From contig DQFX01000056.1 in NCBI GenBank assembly GCA_003531585.1, forward strand, positions 21,996 to 44,423: a stretch of 22,428 nucleotides of DNA, read 5' to 3'. The first letter of the stretch is position 1. Each line of letters begins with the position of its first letter. The translations under genes and the position numbers were made by a program. Below, in pieces: positions 15,210-21,229 of the stretch. This DNA comes from Oscillospiraceae bacterium (GTDB lineage Bacteria; Bacillota; Clostridia; Oscillospirales; Ruminococcaceae). The notes under the pieces were generated by a model, which did not search any database, was not told the origin of the DNA, and saw only the letters and a program-made list of their open reading frames with translations.

Positions 15210-16172
15210 TCATATCATCGTGCCGGTCATTCCGGAGTTCATGCGGACAAAATACAGCAGCAGTATCGCCTGTAGCAGGTACACCGCAAGTATCGAGATT
15301 ATCGCGCGCAGCCAGGAGGGACTCCCCTTTGCGTTGAGCGCCTCGTAGTAGCCCGGGGCGTTTCCGTCGCCGTAATTTGCGCGGATCTGCTTTATGCGCT
15401 TCACGCAGTGGCGGTAATAGATGTAATCGCCGAACATGCACAGCGCTATCTTCGCGGCGAAATACAGCCCGCTGGCGGCGAACTGCAAAGCTCCCACAAC
15501 CGAAGCGCTGAACGACCCGGCAAAGGAAAGCAGCGTCGGAACGTAGTAGGCAAGCTCGAGCAGAACCAGGATAACTCCGGCGGCGTCCAGCTTCCGGTAG
15601 AACTGGTGCACAGGCGTGAACAGCCCGGCGCAGAGGTTGAAGAAAACCTTCCGCTTCTTCTGCCCCGGAGCCGCCGGCGCGCGGAACGCCGCGAACGCCT
15701 GGGAATAGTGCATTACGGATTTCCCGACGTAGCAGGAAAGCTCCTTTGCGCTGACGCCGTCCTCGCCGCGGGTGTCGTCCATGGTCTGGCGGTTTATCTG
15801 GTCGAGGAACTCCTGAATATCTACCGGCTGACCGTCCGGGCCGCAGGCGTTGAAGCTGCCGTTCGGAACTCCGCCGGGGTACTCCGCGCGGTGGTCGCTG
15901 TAATCTCCGGACTGCCCCTCGGTATCATCATGCTTGCTGAAGTCAACGCCGGACTGCTCCTCCTGCCCGTTGGAAGGCTCAGGCTCTTCACCGGGGAGGT
16001 GCCCCTCCCACACAAAGCCGGAAGCATGCCACTCCTCGACCCCGCAGCCGCCCTTTTCATTGTAGCAGGCGCGGTGATGCGGAGTTCCGCAGACAGGGCA
16101 TACCACGATGTCGTCATTTTTGGTGAACGGCCTGCGGCATACCGGGCAGAGCTTGTTTTCAAATCTTGTCAT
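15210..16172 (-). CDS. Prokaryotic RING-like zinc-ribbon membrane protein
   Basis: 320-aa protein with a zinc-binding N-terminus and a membrane C-terminus. Zinc ligands are arranged C9-x2-C12, C25-x2-C28, H32/H33, C36 and C43 (CPVCRRPF, CPVCGTPHHRACY), as in the Prok-RING_1 family. An acidic low-complexity linker (about 60-110) follows. From residue 190 there are roughly four hydrophobic segments, the last at the C-terminus (ISILAVYLLQAILLLYF). No enzymatic motif is seen; proteins of this group are of unknown function, and a ubiquitin-ligase role should not be assumed. First gene of the long operon, 82 bp behind a strong promoter, with AAAGGAA just before the ATG. A gap of 55 bp separates it from the GT2 gene, so it may help assemble or regulate the glycosylation machinery (inference). 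Confidence 0.82.
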   Translation of the reverse strand: MTRFENKLCPVCRRPFTKNDDIVVCPVCGTPHHRACYNEKGGCGVEEWHASGFVWEGHLPGEEPEPSNGQEEQSGVDFSKHDDTEGQSGDYSDHRAEYPGGVPNGSFNACGPDGQPVDIQEFLDQINRQTMDDTRGEDGVSAKELSCYVGKSVMHYSQAFAAFRAPAAPGQKKRKVFFNLCAGLFTPVHQFYRKLDAAGVILVLLELAYYVPTLLSFAGSFSASVVGALQFAASGLYFAAKIALCMFGDYIYYRHCVKRIKQIRANYGDGNAPGYYEALNAKGSPSWLRAIISILAVYLLQAILLLYFVRMNSGMTGTMI

Positions 16173-16355
16173 TTAAATTCCTTTCTGTCTACATTCTGCA
16201 TCATATATAATTATGTGACGAATAGCTCGTCTGGATATGCATATACATTTTATAGTATACCACATTCCGGAACAGATTTCAATAAAAATCGCTCCGTGCT
16301 GTGTGAAAATTAGCAAAAATTTGGCGGAGGCTGATTCGGCATATTTCTGTTCATA
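16173..16355. other. Promoter-containing intergenic DNA
   Basis: Apart from the minus-strand promoter at 16254-16282, nothing else is recognisable between the RING-like gene and the terminator hairpin at 16356-16388. Confidence 0.5.
16254..16282 (-). promoter_or_regulatory. Sigma-A promoter of the long minus-strand operon
   Basis: On the minus strand, -35 TTGAAA (16277-16282) and -10 TATACT (16254-16259) are separated by 17 bp. It lies about 80 bp before the RING-like gene. No strong terminator or other good promoter is seen before folC, so it may serve all nine genes. Confidence 0.82.
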
Positions 16356-16388
16356 AAAAGCGGACGGTGCTGTCAGCCCGTCCGCTTT
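16356..16388 (-). terminator. Terminator of the ylbJ-like transcript
   Basis: AAAGCGGACGG (16357-16367) pairs perfectly with CCGTCCGCTTT (16378-16388). In the minus direction it ends in TTTTTAT. It is now separated from its gene (stop at 16591) by the inserted foldback element. Confidence 0.88.
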
Positions 16389-16567
16389 AAGGCAATACCG
16401 CGCAAAGATTGTGCGTGTATTGCGTAGTCAGATTTTTCGTCAGATTGTACAACGAGGACGCGGCAAGGCTGTCGCCTTGCAAGGACGAATTGTGCAATAT
16501 GACGGAAAAGATGCAAGCAAGACACGTGCAAAATCCAATAAATGGTCTTTGTGCGGTGTTGCTTTAA
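16386..16567. mobile_element. MITE-like foldback element with target-site duplication
   Basis: A 172-bp element (16391-16562) with no coding capacity. The ends are inverted repeats: GGCAATACCGCGCAAAGA (16391-16408) against the complement of GTCTTTGTGCGGTGTTGC (16545-16562), 15 of 17 aligned bases identical. TTTAA flanks both sides (16386-16390 and 16563-16567), as expected for a 5-bp target-site duplication. The inside is also palindromic: CGTCAGATTGTACAA (16439-16453) against TTGTGCAATATGACG (16490-16504), and GCAAGGC (16463-16469) against GCCTTGC (16474-16480), so the whole element can fold into one long imperfect hairpin. Such elements are moved by a transposase made elsewhere. The 93-codon minus-strand frame across it is a by-product. 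Confidence 0.72.
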
Positions 16568-16590
16568 TAATTCCCGCATGATTTCCGTAT

Positions 16591-17676
16591 TTAATCCGTG
16601 GCTCTGCCGCCCTCGACCAGTAATATCAGCATACCTGCCATAATCAGAACGCATACCGACAGCCCTGCGTTTATCGAAAACGCCTGTCCCGCCGCAGGCA
16701 CGCCGGACGCGTTAGGAGAATACGCCTCCGCAGCAGCGGTGAGCTTCCCCGCCGGAAACGCCAGCAAACCGCTGAGCAGAGCCGCCGGAAGCCGCGATAT
16801 CAGCAGCGGCTTCATTGATATCTCCCCGCCTGTGAGCGCCCCGACCTGCATAAGAACGCAGACTCCCCCAAACGAGAGAGCCGCCGCGCACAGCGAAGCC
16901 GCCGCGCCCTCCGGAACCAGCCCGCGCACCTGCGTGACCTCAAGCAGCGCTGGGAGCAGCCTGTCGGAATTCCCGCCAAGCCCGAGCTTTCCGAGCGCCC
17001 ATGCCGCAAGCTCGGTTATCCCGGCGGAATCCAGCAGCGCAGTGACCGCCGCAAACGCCACCGACATCACGCATACCGTGTACATCACCCGCGCACCTGC
17101 GTCCACTGAACTTATGAAGCACTCCGCTGAGAGATCCTGCGCGGAACTGCTCTCGTCAAGGAGTATAGGCTTCCCGAACCTGCAAACCGCCGCGGCTGCA
17201 GCCAGCGACGACAGTGTGCACGCTCCGAAGATCATGCCGCCCGCCGCCGCGCTTCCAAACACCTGCATTCCGGCTGTGCCGATAACGAAGGAAGGCCCGC
17301 TGCCGTAGCAGCAGCAAAGCAGCCGCGAGGCGTCCCCGCGCCGGAGCCTCCCCGACCTGACAAGCCCGGTCAGCAGCTTTGCCCCTACCGGATATCCGCC
17401 GATGTTCGACAGCAGAAACACCGCGCAAAGCTCCTCCGGCAGCCGCAGGAGCTTCGACAGCGGAACGGTCAGCGGCTTCAGGACCACGCGGTACAGCCCG
17501 CTGCGCTGGAGGTACACCGCCAGCACGGTAAACGCAAACAGCGCCGGTATGACTACCTCCAGGCAGCCACCGACCGAGCCTCTCACCGCCTCGGAAAGCT
17601 CCCCGGGAAACAGCACTATACCCGCCCCGGCGCACAGCGCGAGCGCCGCAAGCAGGTACTTCCGAAGCGCCTTCAC
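16591..17676 (-). CDS. ylbJ: YlbJ-like membrane protein (nucleoside-recognition/Gate family)
   Basis: 361-aa polytopic membrane protein of the YlbJ group (Gate/nucleoside-recognition superfamily). Typical blocks: VIPALFAFTVLAVYLQRSG near the N-terminus, SNIGGYPVGAKLL, and CCCYGSGPSFVIGTAG; a second half repeats the arrangement with eight or more spans. YlbJ is needed at a late stage of endospore formation in Bacillus, but relatives also occur in non-sporulating Clostridia, so sporulation cannot be inferred. I prefer the GTG at 17676, which overlaps the upstream stop by 4 nt (GTGA) and gives the usual short N-terminus; a GTG at 17730 with GAAGG 7 nt upstream is an alternative adding 18 residues. 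Very Ala-rich and GC-rich coding. Follows the TIGR04086-like gene in the same transcript. Confidence 0.85.
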   Translation of the reverse strand: MKALRKYLLAALALCAGAGIVLFPGELSEAVRGSVGGCLEVVIPALFAFTVLAVYLQRSGLYRVVLKPLTVPLSKLLRLPEELCAVFLLSNIGGYPVGAKLLTGLVRSGRLRRGDASRLLCCCYGSGPSFVIGTAGMQVFGSAAAGGMIFGACTLSSLAAAAAVCRFGKPILLDESSSAQDLSAECFISSVDAGARVMYTVCVMSVAFAAVTALLDSAGITELAAWALGKLGLGGNSDRLLPALLEVTQVRGLVPEGAAASLCAAALSFGGVCVLMQVGALTGGEISMKPLLISRLPAALLSGLLAFPAGKLTAAAEAYSPNASGVPAAGQAFSINAGLSVCVLIMAGMLILLVEGGRATD

Positions 17677-18053
17677 TTTTCGGGCGAGTTCACTCCGGAA
17701 ACTCCCCCCGCCGCTGCGAATCCTATGCACAGCGCCGCCTTCACCGGGAGCAGTATCCCCTGCACCGTCCCGAAAATAAGCGCCGCAAGTATCAGCGGAA
17801 CGCAGTAGAGCACCCCGCAGACCGCGCCTGTTTTAAGTCCGCCGCGCCTGCGCTGCTTCCCCGCAGTCCTGCCGCAGAGGAAGCTCCCAAGCGCCGCCGC
17901 CGGAACCGCCGTCAGCCACGCCATGGAACTGTCCGCGCCGGTCAGCCACATCACCAGCGCTCCCGCCGCCGCAACGCCGATGGTCAGAAGGTACCCCGCC
18001 GCCAGCCCGGCTCCGAATGGCAGCAGCCTGGAGCGGTTTTTCTTTCTGCGCAT
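17673..18053 (-). CDS. TIGR04086-like small membrane protein
   Basis: 126-aa membrane protein with a basic N-terminus (MRRKKNRSRLLP) and about four hydrophobic segments (LAAGYLLTIGVAAAGALVMWL, MAWLTAVPAAALGSFLCG, GAVCGVLYCVPLILAALIFG, and the C-terminal AALCIGFAAAGGVSG). Length, spacing and the Arg/Lys-rich loop (GRTAGKQRRRGG) after the second helix are like the TIGR04086 family found in Bacilli and Clostridia, whose function is unknown. The Shine-Dalgarno is weak (AAAGGG). It shares 4 nt with the ylbJ-like gene, so both are probably made together. Confidence 0.7.
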   Translation of the reverse strand: MRRKKNRSRLLPFGAGLAAGYLLTIGVAAAGALVMWLTGADSSMAWLTAVPAAALGSFLCGRTAGKQRRRGGLKTGAVCGVLYCVPLILAALIFGTVQGILLPVKAALCIGFAAAGGVSGVNSPEK

Positions 18054-18129
18054 GTCATCACCCTTTTCTTTCTTATATGAGATATATATGCCGCACTTGT
18101 CCGATTTATGGCTTCACTTATTCGTTATA

Positions 18130-18144
18130 TGTGAATCATTCACA
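18130..18144. promoter_or_regulatory. Palindrome TGTGAAT-C-ATTCACA (candidate operator, site C)
   Basis: A perfect 7-1-7 inverted repeat between divergent genes, 51 bp upstream of the -35 box of the PocR-MCP promoter. The 7-1-7 geometry is that of Fur/PerR/Zur boxes, whereas the half-site is like Rex or CRP but with one base fewer in the centre. It matches site B (2582-2596) at 12 of 15 positions. The position upstream of -35 suggests activation of PocR-MCP/fucO or control of the divergent pair. Confidence 0.5.
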
Positions 18145-18195
18145 AAATTTTCATCTTAAATTAGATAGGCTTTGCTTGATTTTACAGAAAACCCC

Positions 18196-18224
18196 TTGAT
18201 TTATTTGTGGAGATATTGTATAAT
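18196..18224 (+). promoter_or_regulatory. Sigma-A promoter of PocR-MCP / fucO
   Basis: The -35 TTGATT (18196-18201) and -10 TATAAT (18219-18224) are separated by 17 bp. The leader is about 55 nt, ending in AAAAAGGAG before the ATG at 18287. Confidence 0.83.
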
Positions 18225-18286
18225 ATAGGTAAACAAAAAGTGAGAACTGTTTTTCAGCTTTCATCAAATAAAAAGGAGAACTCACT

Positions 18287-19303
18287 ATGGATATTGAGAA
18301 CATCACGTTACTTGACGTCATTGACAAACGTACTCTTCAGAACTTACAGGACGCATTTGCAGCAGCTACAGGCATGGCTGCTCTTGCGACCGACGAAAAC
18401 GGTCCTGTCACCGAAGGCAGCAACTTCACAGATTTCTGCATGAAGCTTACCCGTAAGTCACGCGTAGGTGCAGAGCAGTGCAACCGCTGCGACCTCAAGG
18501 GCGGCGAGGAGGCAAGCCGCACCGGTAAGCCTTCCGTATACTACTGCTCTAACGGTCTGATGGACTTTGCGGCTCCGGTCATCGTAAACGGCAAGCACAT
18601 CGGCTCCCTTATCGGCGGTCAGGTACTGCCGGAGGCTCCCGACGAAGCCAAGTTCCGCAAGATCGCTGATGAACTCGGGATCGACCAGGACGAATACATA
18701 GCAGCTCTGAAAAAGGTAAAGATCGTCCCCAAGCGCCAGATAGAGGCTGCGGCGAACCTGCTGTGGCAGATGGCGAACTCCCTGTCCGAGGTAGGATATG
18801 AGCGACTTGTCGCCATCGAAAGCCAGAAGAACAAGGAAAATACCGTCAAGGCAGTTGACCAGAAGTTCGGTGAGATCGACAGCCGCATGGGCGATGTAGT
18901 CGCGAATATCCAGGATCTTGAAAATGGTTTTTGGAGCATCAAGGAATCCGCCGCTTCCTCCACTAAGGCGGTCGAAAGCACCGACGGCATTGTTAAGGCT
19001 ATCGAGAACGCCTCCACACAGCTCACGCTTATCGGATTCAACGCTTCCATCGAGGCTAAGCGCGCAGGCGCGGCAGGTGCAGGCTTCAATGTTATCGCGC
19101 AGGAAGTACGTACTCTCGCTGACAAGAACACCAAGCAGGCTAACGAGGTAGAAAATACCCTGAACGAGATCAAGAAAGCCATCACAGGCATCAACGCGCA
19201 GCTCAAGAACTGCAATTCTGAAATACAGAAGAACGTTGAAGTGCTTGAAAGCCTTAAGGTACTTGTTGACGAAGCAAGCGTTGAGGTCAAGAACCTCAAA
19301 TAA
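18287..19303 (+). CDS. Soluble PocR-domain sensor with chemoreceptor signalling core
   Basis: 338-aa protein with two parts. Residues about 6-170 are a PocR sensory domain (VIDKRTLQNLQDAFAAATGM... then DFAAPVIVNGKHIGSLIGGQ), containing the four cysteines usual for this family: C51, C65, C68 and C87 (QCNRCDLKGG). PocR domains are thought to bind small hydrocarbons; Salmonella PocR responds to 1,2-propanediol. Residues about 190-330 are coiled-coil with the conserved tip of methyl-accepting chemotaxis proteins (LIGFNASIEAKRAGAAGAGF, IAQEVRTLADKN). There is no membrane span, HAMP domain or long methylation-helix bundle, so it is a cytosolic, shortened receptor. It shares a transcript with fucO, 60 bp downstream. 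Whether it couples to CheA/CheW or acts by dimerisation alone cannot be told. AAGGAG lies 7 nt before the ATG. Confidence 0.9.
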   Translation: MDIENITLLDVIDKRTLQNLQDAFAAATGMAALATDENGPVTEGSNFTDFCMKLTRKSRVGAEQCNRCDLKGGEEASRTGKPSVYYCSNGLMDFAAPVIVNGKHIGSLIGGQVLPEAPDEAKFRKIADELGIDQDEYIAALKKVKIVPKRQIEAAANLLWQMANSLSEVGYERLVAIESQKNKENTVKAVDQKFGEIDSRMGDVVANIQDLENGFWSIKESAASSTKAVESTDGIVKAIENASTQLTLIGFNASIEAKRAGAAGAGFNVIAQEVRTLADKNTKQANEVENTLNEIKKAITGINAQLKNCNSEIQKNVEVLESLKVLVDEASVEVKNLK

Positions 19304-19306
19304 GGC

Positions 19307-19327
19307 TGAAACAGCATAAGCTGTTCA
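19307..19327 (+). other. Hairpin in the PocR-MCP/fucO gap
   Basis: TGAA-CAGC (one bulged A) pairs with GCTGTTCA around ATAA. No U run follows, so it is not a terminator; it may stabilise or process the mRNA between the two genes. Confidence 0.35.
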
Positions 19328-19363
19328 GATATACGAATCTCCACGGAGAAAGGAAAATTTATC

Positions 19364-20512
19364 ATGGCGAACAGATTTGTACTCAACGAGACATCTTATC
19401 ATGGCGCAGGGGCAATCGCCAACATCGCTGTAGAAGCGAAGAACAGAGCATTCAAGAAGGCATTCGTATGCTCCGACCCCGACCTCATCAAGTTCGGCGT
19501 TACCAAGAAGGTACTCGACGTTCTGGATAAAGACGGTCTTGCTTACGAGGTTTACGATAATATCAAGCCGAACCCCACGATCGAAAACGTTCAGTCCGGC
19601 GTTGCAGCGTTCAAGAAGAGCGGCGCTGATTACCTTATAGCTATCGGCGGCGGTTCTTCCATGGATACCGCAAAGGCTATCGGTATCATCATCAACAACC
19701 CTGAGTTCGCTGATGTACGCTCCCTGGAGGGCGTAGCTCCCACAAAGAAGCCGGCAGTGCCGATAATCGCAGTTCCTACCACAGCTGGTACTGCTGCCGA
19801 GGTTACTATCAACTACGTTATCACAGATGTTGAGAAGAACCGCAAGATGGTTTGCGTTGACCCGCACGACATTCCTGTCGTTGCAGTCGTTGACCCTGAA
19901 ATGATGGCTTCAATGCCCAAGGGTCTGACCGCAGCCACCGGCATGGACGCCCTGACCCACGCGATCGAAGGCTACATCACAAAGGCGGCATGGGAACTTT
20001 CCGATATGTTCCACCTCAAGGCTATCGAGATCATCTCCAGATCACTCCGCGGCGCAGTTGCAAACACTCCCGAGGGACGCGAGGGAATGGCGCTCGGTCA
20101 GTACGTTGCAGGTATGGGCTTCTCTAACGTAGGTCTTGGTATCGTTCACTCCATGGCTCACCCGCTTGGCGCGCTGTATGATACTCCCCACGGCGTTGCT
20201 AACGCGATAATCCTGCCGACAGTTATGGAGTACAACGCTCCCTGCACCGGCGAGAAGTACCGCGATATCGCAAAGGCTATGGGCGTTGAGGGTACCGAGA
20301 AGATGTCCCAGGAAGAGTACAGAAAGGCAGCCGTTGACGCAGTAAAGCAGCTGTCCCATGACGTTGGAATACCTGCAAACCTCAAGGATATCGTAAAGCC
20401 AGAGGATATTCCGTTCCTCGCACAGTCCGCTTACGACGACGCTTGCAGACCCGGCAACCCGCGCGATACCTCCGTTGAGGAGATCACAGAGCTTTATAAG
20501 AGCCTGCTGTAA
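19364..20512 (+). CDS. fucO: Lactaldehyde reductase / 1,2-propanediol oxidoreductase
   Basis: 382-aa iron-dependent (type III) alcohol dehydrogenase. It closely follows E. coli FucO along its length, for example the MANR start and the blocks NNPEFADVRSLEG, TTAGTAAEVTINYVITD, VCVDPHDIP and ALGQYVAGMGFSNVGLG, as recalled from the family. The NAD-binding GGGS is at 95-98. Metal ligands D195, H199, H262 and H276 are all present (GMDALTHA, VHSMAHPLG, TPHG). The enzyme reduces lactaldehyde, a product of fucose or rhamnose breakdown, to 1,2-propanediol using NADH, and runs in reverse under some conditions. Downstream of the PocR-MCP gene in one transcript; AAAGGA is before the ATG. No other fucose or propanediol genes are in the window, so a broader alcohol dehydrogenase role is possible. 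Codon use is of the highly expressed kind. Confidence 0.93.
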   Translation: MANRFVLNETSYHGAGAIANIAVEAKNRAFKKAFVCSDPDLIKFGVTKKVLDVLDKDGLAYEVYDNIKPNPTIENVQSGVAAFKKSGADYLIAIGGGSSMDTAKAIGIIINNPEFADVRSLEGVAPTKKPAVPIIAVPTTAGTAAEVTINYVITDVEKNRKMVCVDPHDIPVVAVVDPEMMASMPKGLTAATGMDALTHAIEGYITKAAWELSDMFHLKAIEIISRSLRGAVANTPEGREGMALGQYVAGMGFSNVGLGIVHSMAHPLGALYDTPHGVANAIILPTVMEYNAPCTGEKYRDIAKAMGVEGTEKMSQEEYRKAAVDAVKQLSHDVGIPANLKDIVKPEDIPFLAQSAYDDACRPGNPRDTSVEEITELYKSLL

Positions 20513-20530
20513 TTGATTAGTACATAGTTT

Positions 20531-20560
20531 ACTCCCCCGGTTTGCGCCGGGGGAGTTTTT
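20531..20560 (+). terminator. Strong terminator after fucO
   Basis: ACTCCCCCGG (20531-20540) pairs perfectly with CCGGGGGAGT (20547-20556), followed by a T run. The last bases overlap the stop codon of the minus-strand membrane gene. Confidence 0.93.
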
Positions 20561-21116
20561 ATTTAATTCGATAACTTATATTAATTACTATTTGCACAAG
20601 GAGAAGCCCGGTTGTAATAATCAATGTCGGAGACGGCACTGCATTTGAAATAATTACATACTGCGCCAGTTCATTAGTGGAAAATATAAATACAAACCAG
20701 GAGAACACCACAAAAATTAACAACGGAAATATTGAATATTCGTAATAGAATTCATCAATGTTAACATACATATGCTCTATTACAAATTTGTTATTGCTTG
20801 TAACTTTGTGCACAAAGGTGTAATTTGATAGGTGATGAGCAAAGTATATCAATGATGAAATTATCATCAAAGCAAATATACAACTGATTCCATAGAAATT
20901 TCCCCAGAACTTCTCATCAACAACGTCTGGCGAATTCTGAATTAGTGAAACCAGATTGCCACCCGTTAAATTAAACATTCCAAACCATATATTCTCATTG
21001 TATACTACTGTCTCAACAGAATAACGATACTGAAATGTAAACATCATTGCTATAGCAATAATATTAATCGTTATTGAAATCACATTTAACTTGAACTGAA
21101 GGCTCTTGTTATGCAT
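20559..21116 (-). CDS. Membrane protein of unknown function paired with Xre regulator
   Basis: 185-aa membrane protein with four predicted spans: about 10-29 (NVISITINIIAIAMMFTF), 75-92 (GISCIFALMIISSLIYF), 129-147 (FPLLIFVVFSWFVFIF) and 160-182 (TLIITTGLLLVQIVINIS). The loops carry Asn/Tyr-rich segments (YVNIDEFYYEYS). I do not recognise a family. The gene is visibly more AT-rich than its neighbours and uses A/T-ending codons, which suggests acquisition from elsewhere. GGAGG is 8 nt before the ATG, and a consensus promoter lies upstream. It is divergent from the Xre gene, whose product probably represses it. A superinfection, bacteriocin-immunity or stress role is possible but unsupported. 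Confidence 0.7.
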   Translation of the reverse strand: MHNKSLQFKLNVISITINIIAIAMMFTFQYRYSVETVVYNENIWFGMFNLTGGNLVSLIQNSPDVVDEKFWGNFYGISCIFALMIISSLIYFAHHLSNYTFVHKVTSNNKFVIEHMYVNIDEFYYEYSIFPLLIFVVFSWFVFIFSTNELAQYVIISNAVPSPTLIITTGLLLVQIVINISYRIK

Positions 21117-21144
21117 ATTTTACTCCTCCTTTTTCTTTTATATT

Positions 21145-21173
21145 ATTATAGTCCAAAATGCTCTATTTGTCAA
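21145..21173 (-). promoter_or_regulatory. Consensus sigma-A promoter of the membrane-protein gene
   Basis: On the minus strand, TTGACA (21168-21173) and TATAAT (21145-21150) are separated by exactly 17 bp, a perfect consensus. Its -35 overlaps an inverted repeat TCTATT-N4-AATAGA (21162-21177), so repression by a bound protein is likely. Confidence 0.88.
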
Positions 21174-21190
21174 TAGAACAAAACGTTCTA
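21174..21190. promoter_or_regulatory. Operator TAGAAC-N5-GTTCTA
   Basis: A 17-bp inverted repeat with perfect 6-bp arms, directly upstream of the minus-strand -35 box and covering the -35 area of the plus-strand Xre promoter. Placement between divergent promoters beside a Cro/CI-type gene suggests the operator of that regulator. Confidence 0.55.
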
Positions 21191-21192
21191 AG

Positions 21193-21220
21193 CCTATAAT
21201 ATTTTTATAAATATTATAGG
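21193..21220 (+). promoter_or_regulatory. Xre promoter -10 inside a perfect 12-bp palindrome
   Basis: CCTATAATATTT (21193-21204) and AAATATTATAGG (21209-21220) form a perfect inverted repeat with a TTAT centre. The left arm contains TATAAT (21195-21200), the likely -10 of the Xre gene with no good -35. The right arm runs into its Shine-Dalgarno (AGGAGA, 21218-21223). RNA started here lacks most of the left arm, so the palindrome would act as DNA, for example as a second operator. Confidence 0.5.
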
Positions 21221-21229
21221 AGAGTTTAT

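Larger units (their letters stand above)
18054..18286. other. Divergent intergenic region (TIGR04086-like / PocR-MCP)
   Basis: AT-rich DNA carrying a 15-bp palindrome (18130-18144) and the promoter of the PocR-MCP gene (18196-18224). No convincing promoter for the minus-strand pair was found. No small gene is seen. Confidence 0.5.

Noticed and set aside
16373..16654. 93-codon minus-strand reading frame
   Set aside because: It crosses the terminator, the foldback element and the 3' end of the ylbJ-like gene, has no clear Shine-Dalgarno and a composition unlike a protein; it is a by-product of the element.
16591..18053. ylbJ-like gene as proof of endospore formation
   Set aside because: YlbJ relatives are found in non-spore-forming Clostridia and no other sporulation gene is in the window.
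18130..18144. Assignment of the palindrome as a Rex site
   Set aside because: The half-sites resemble Rex (TGTGAA/TTCACA) and the neighbour is an NADH-dependent dehydrogenase, but Rex sites have four central bases and this has three. Kept as an unassigned operator.
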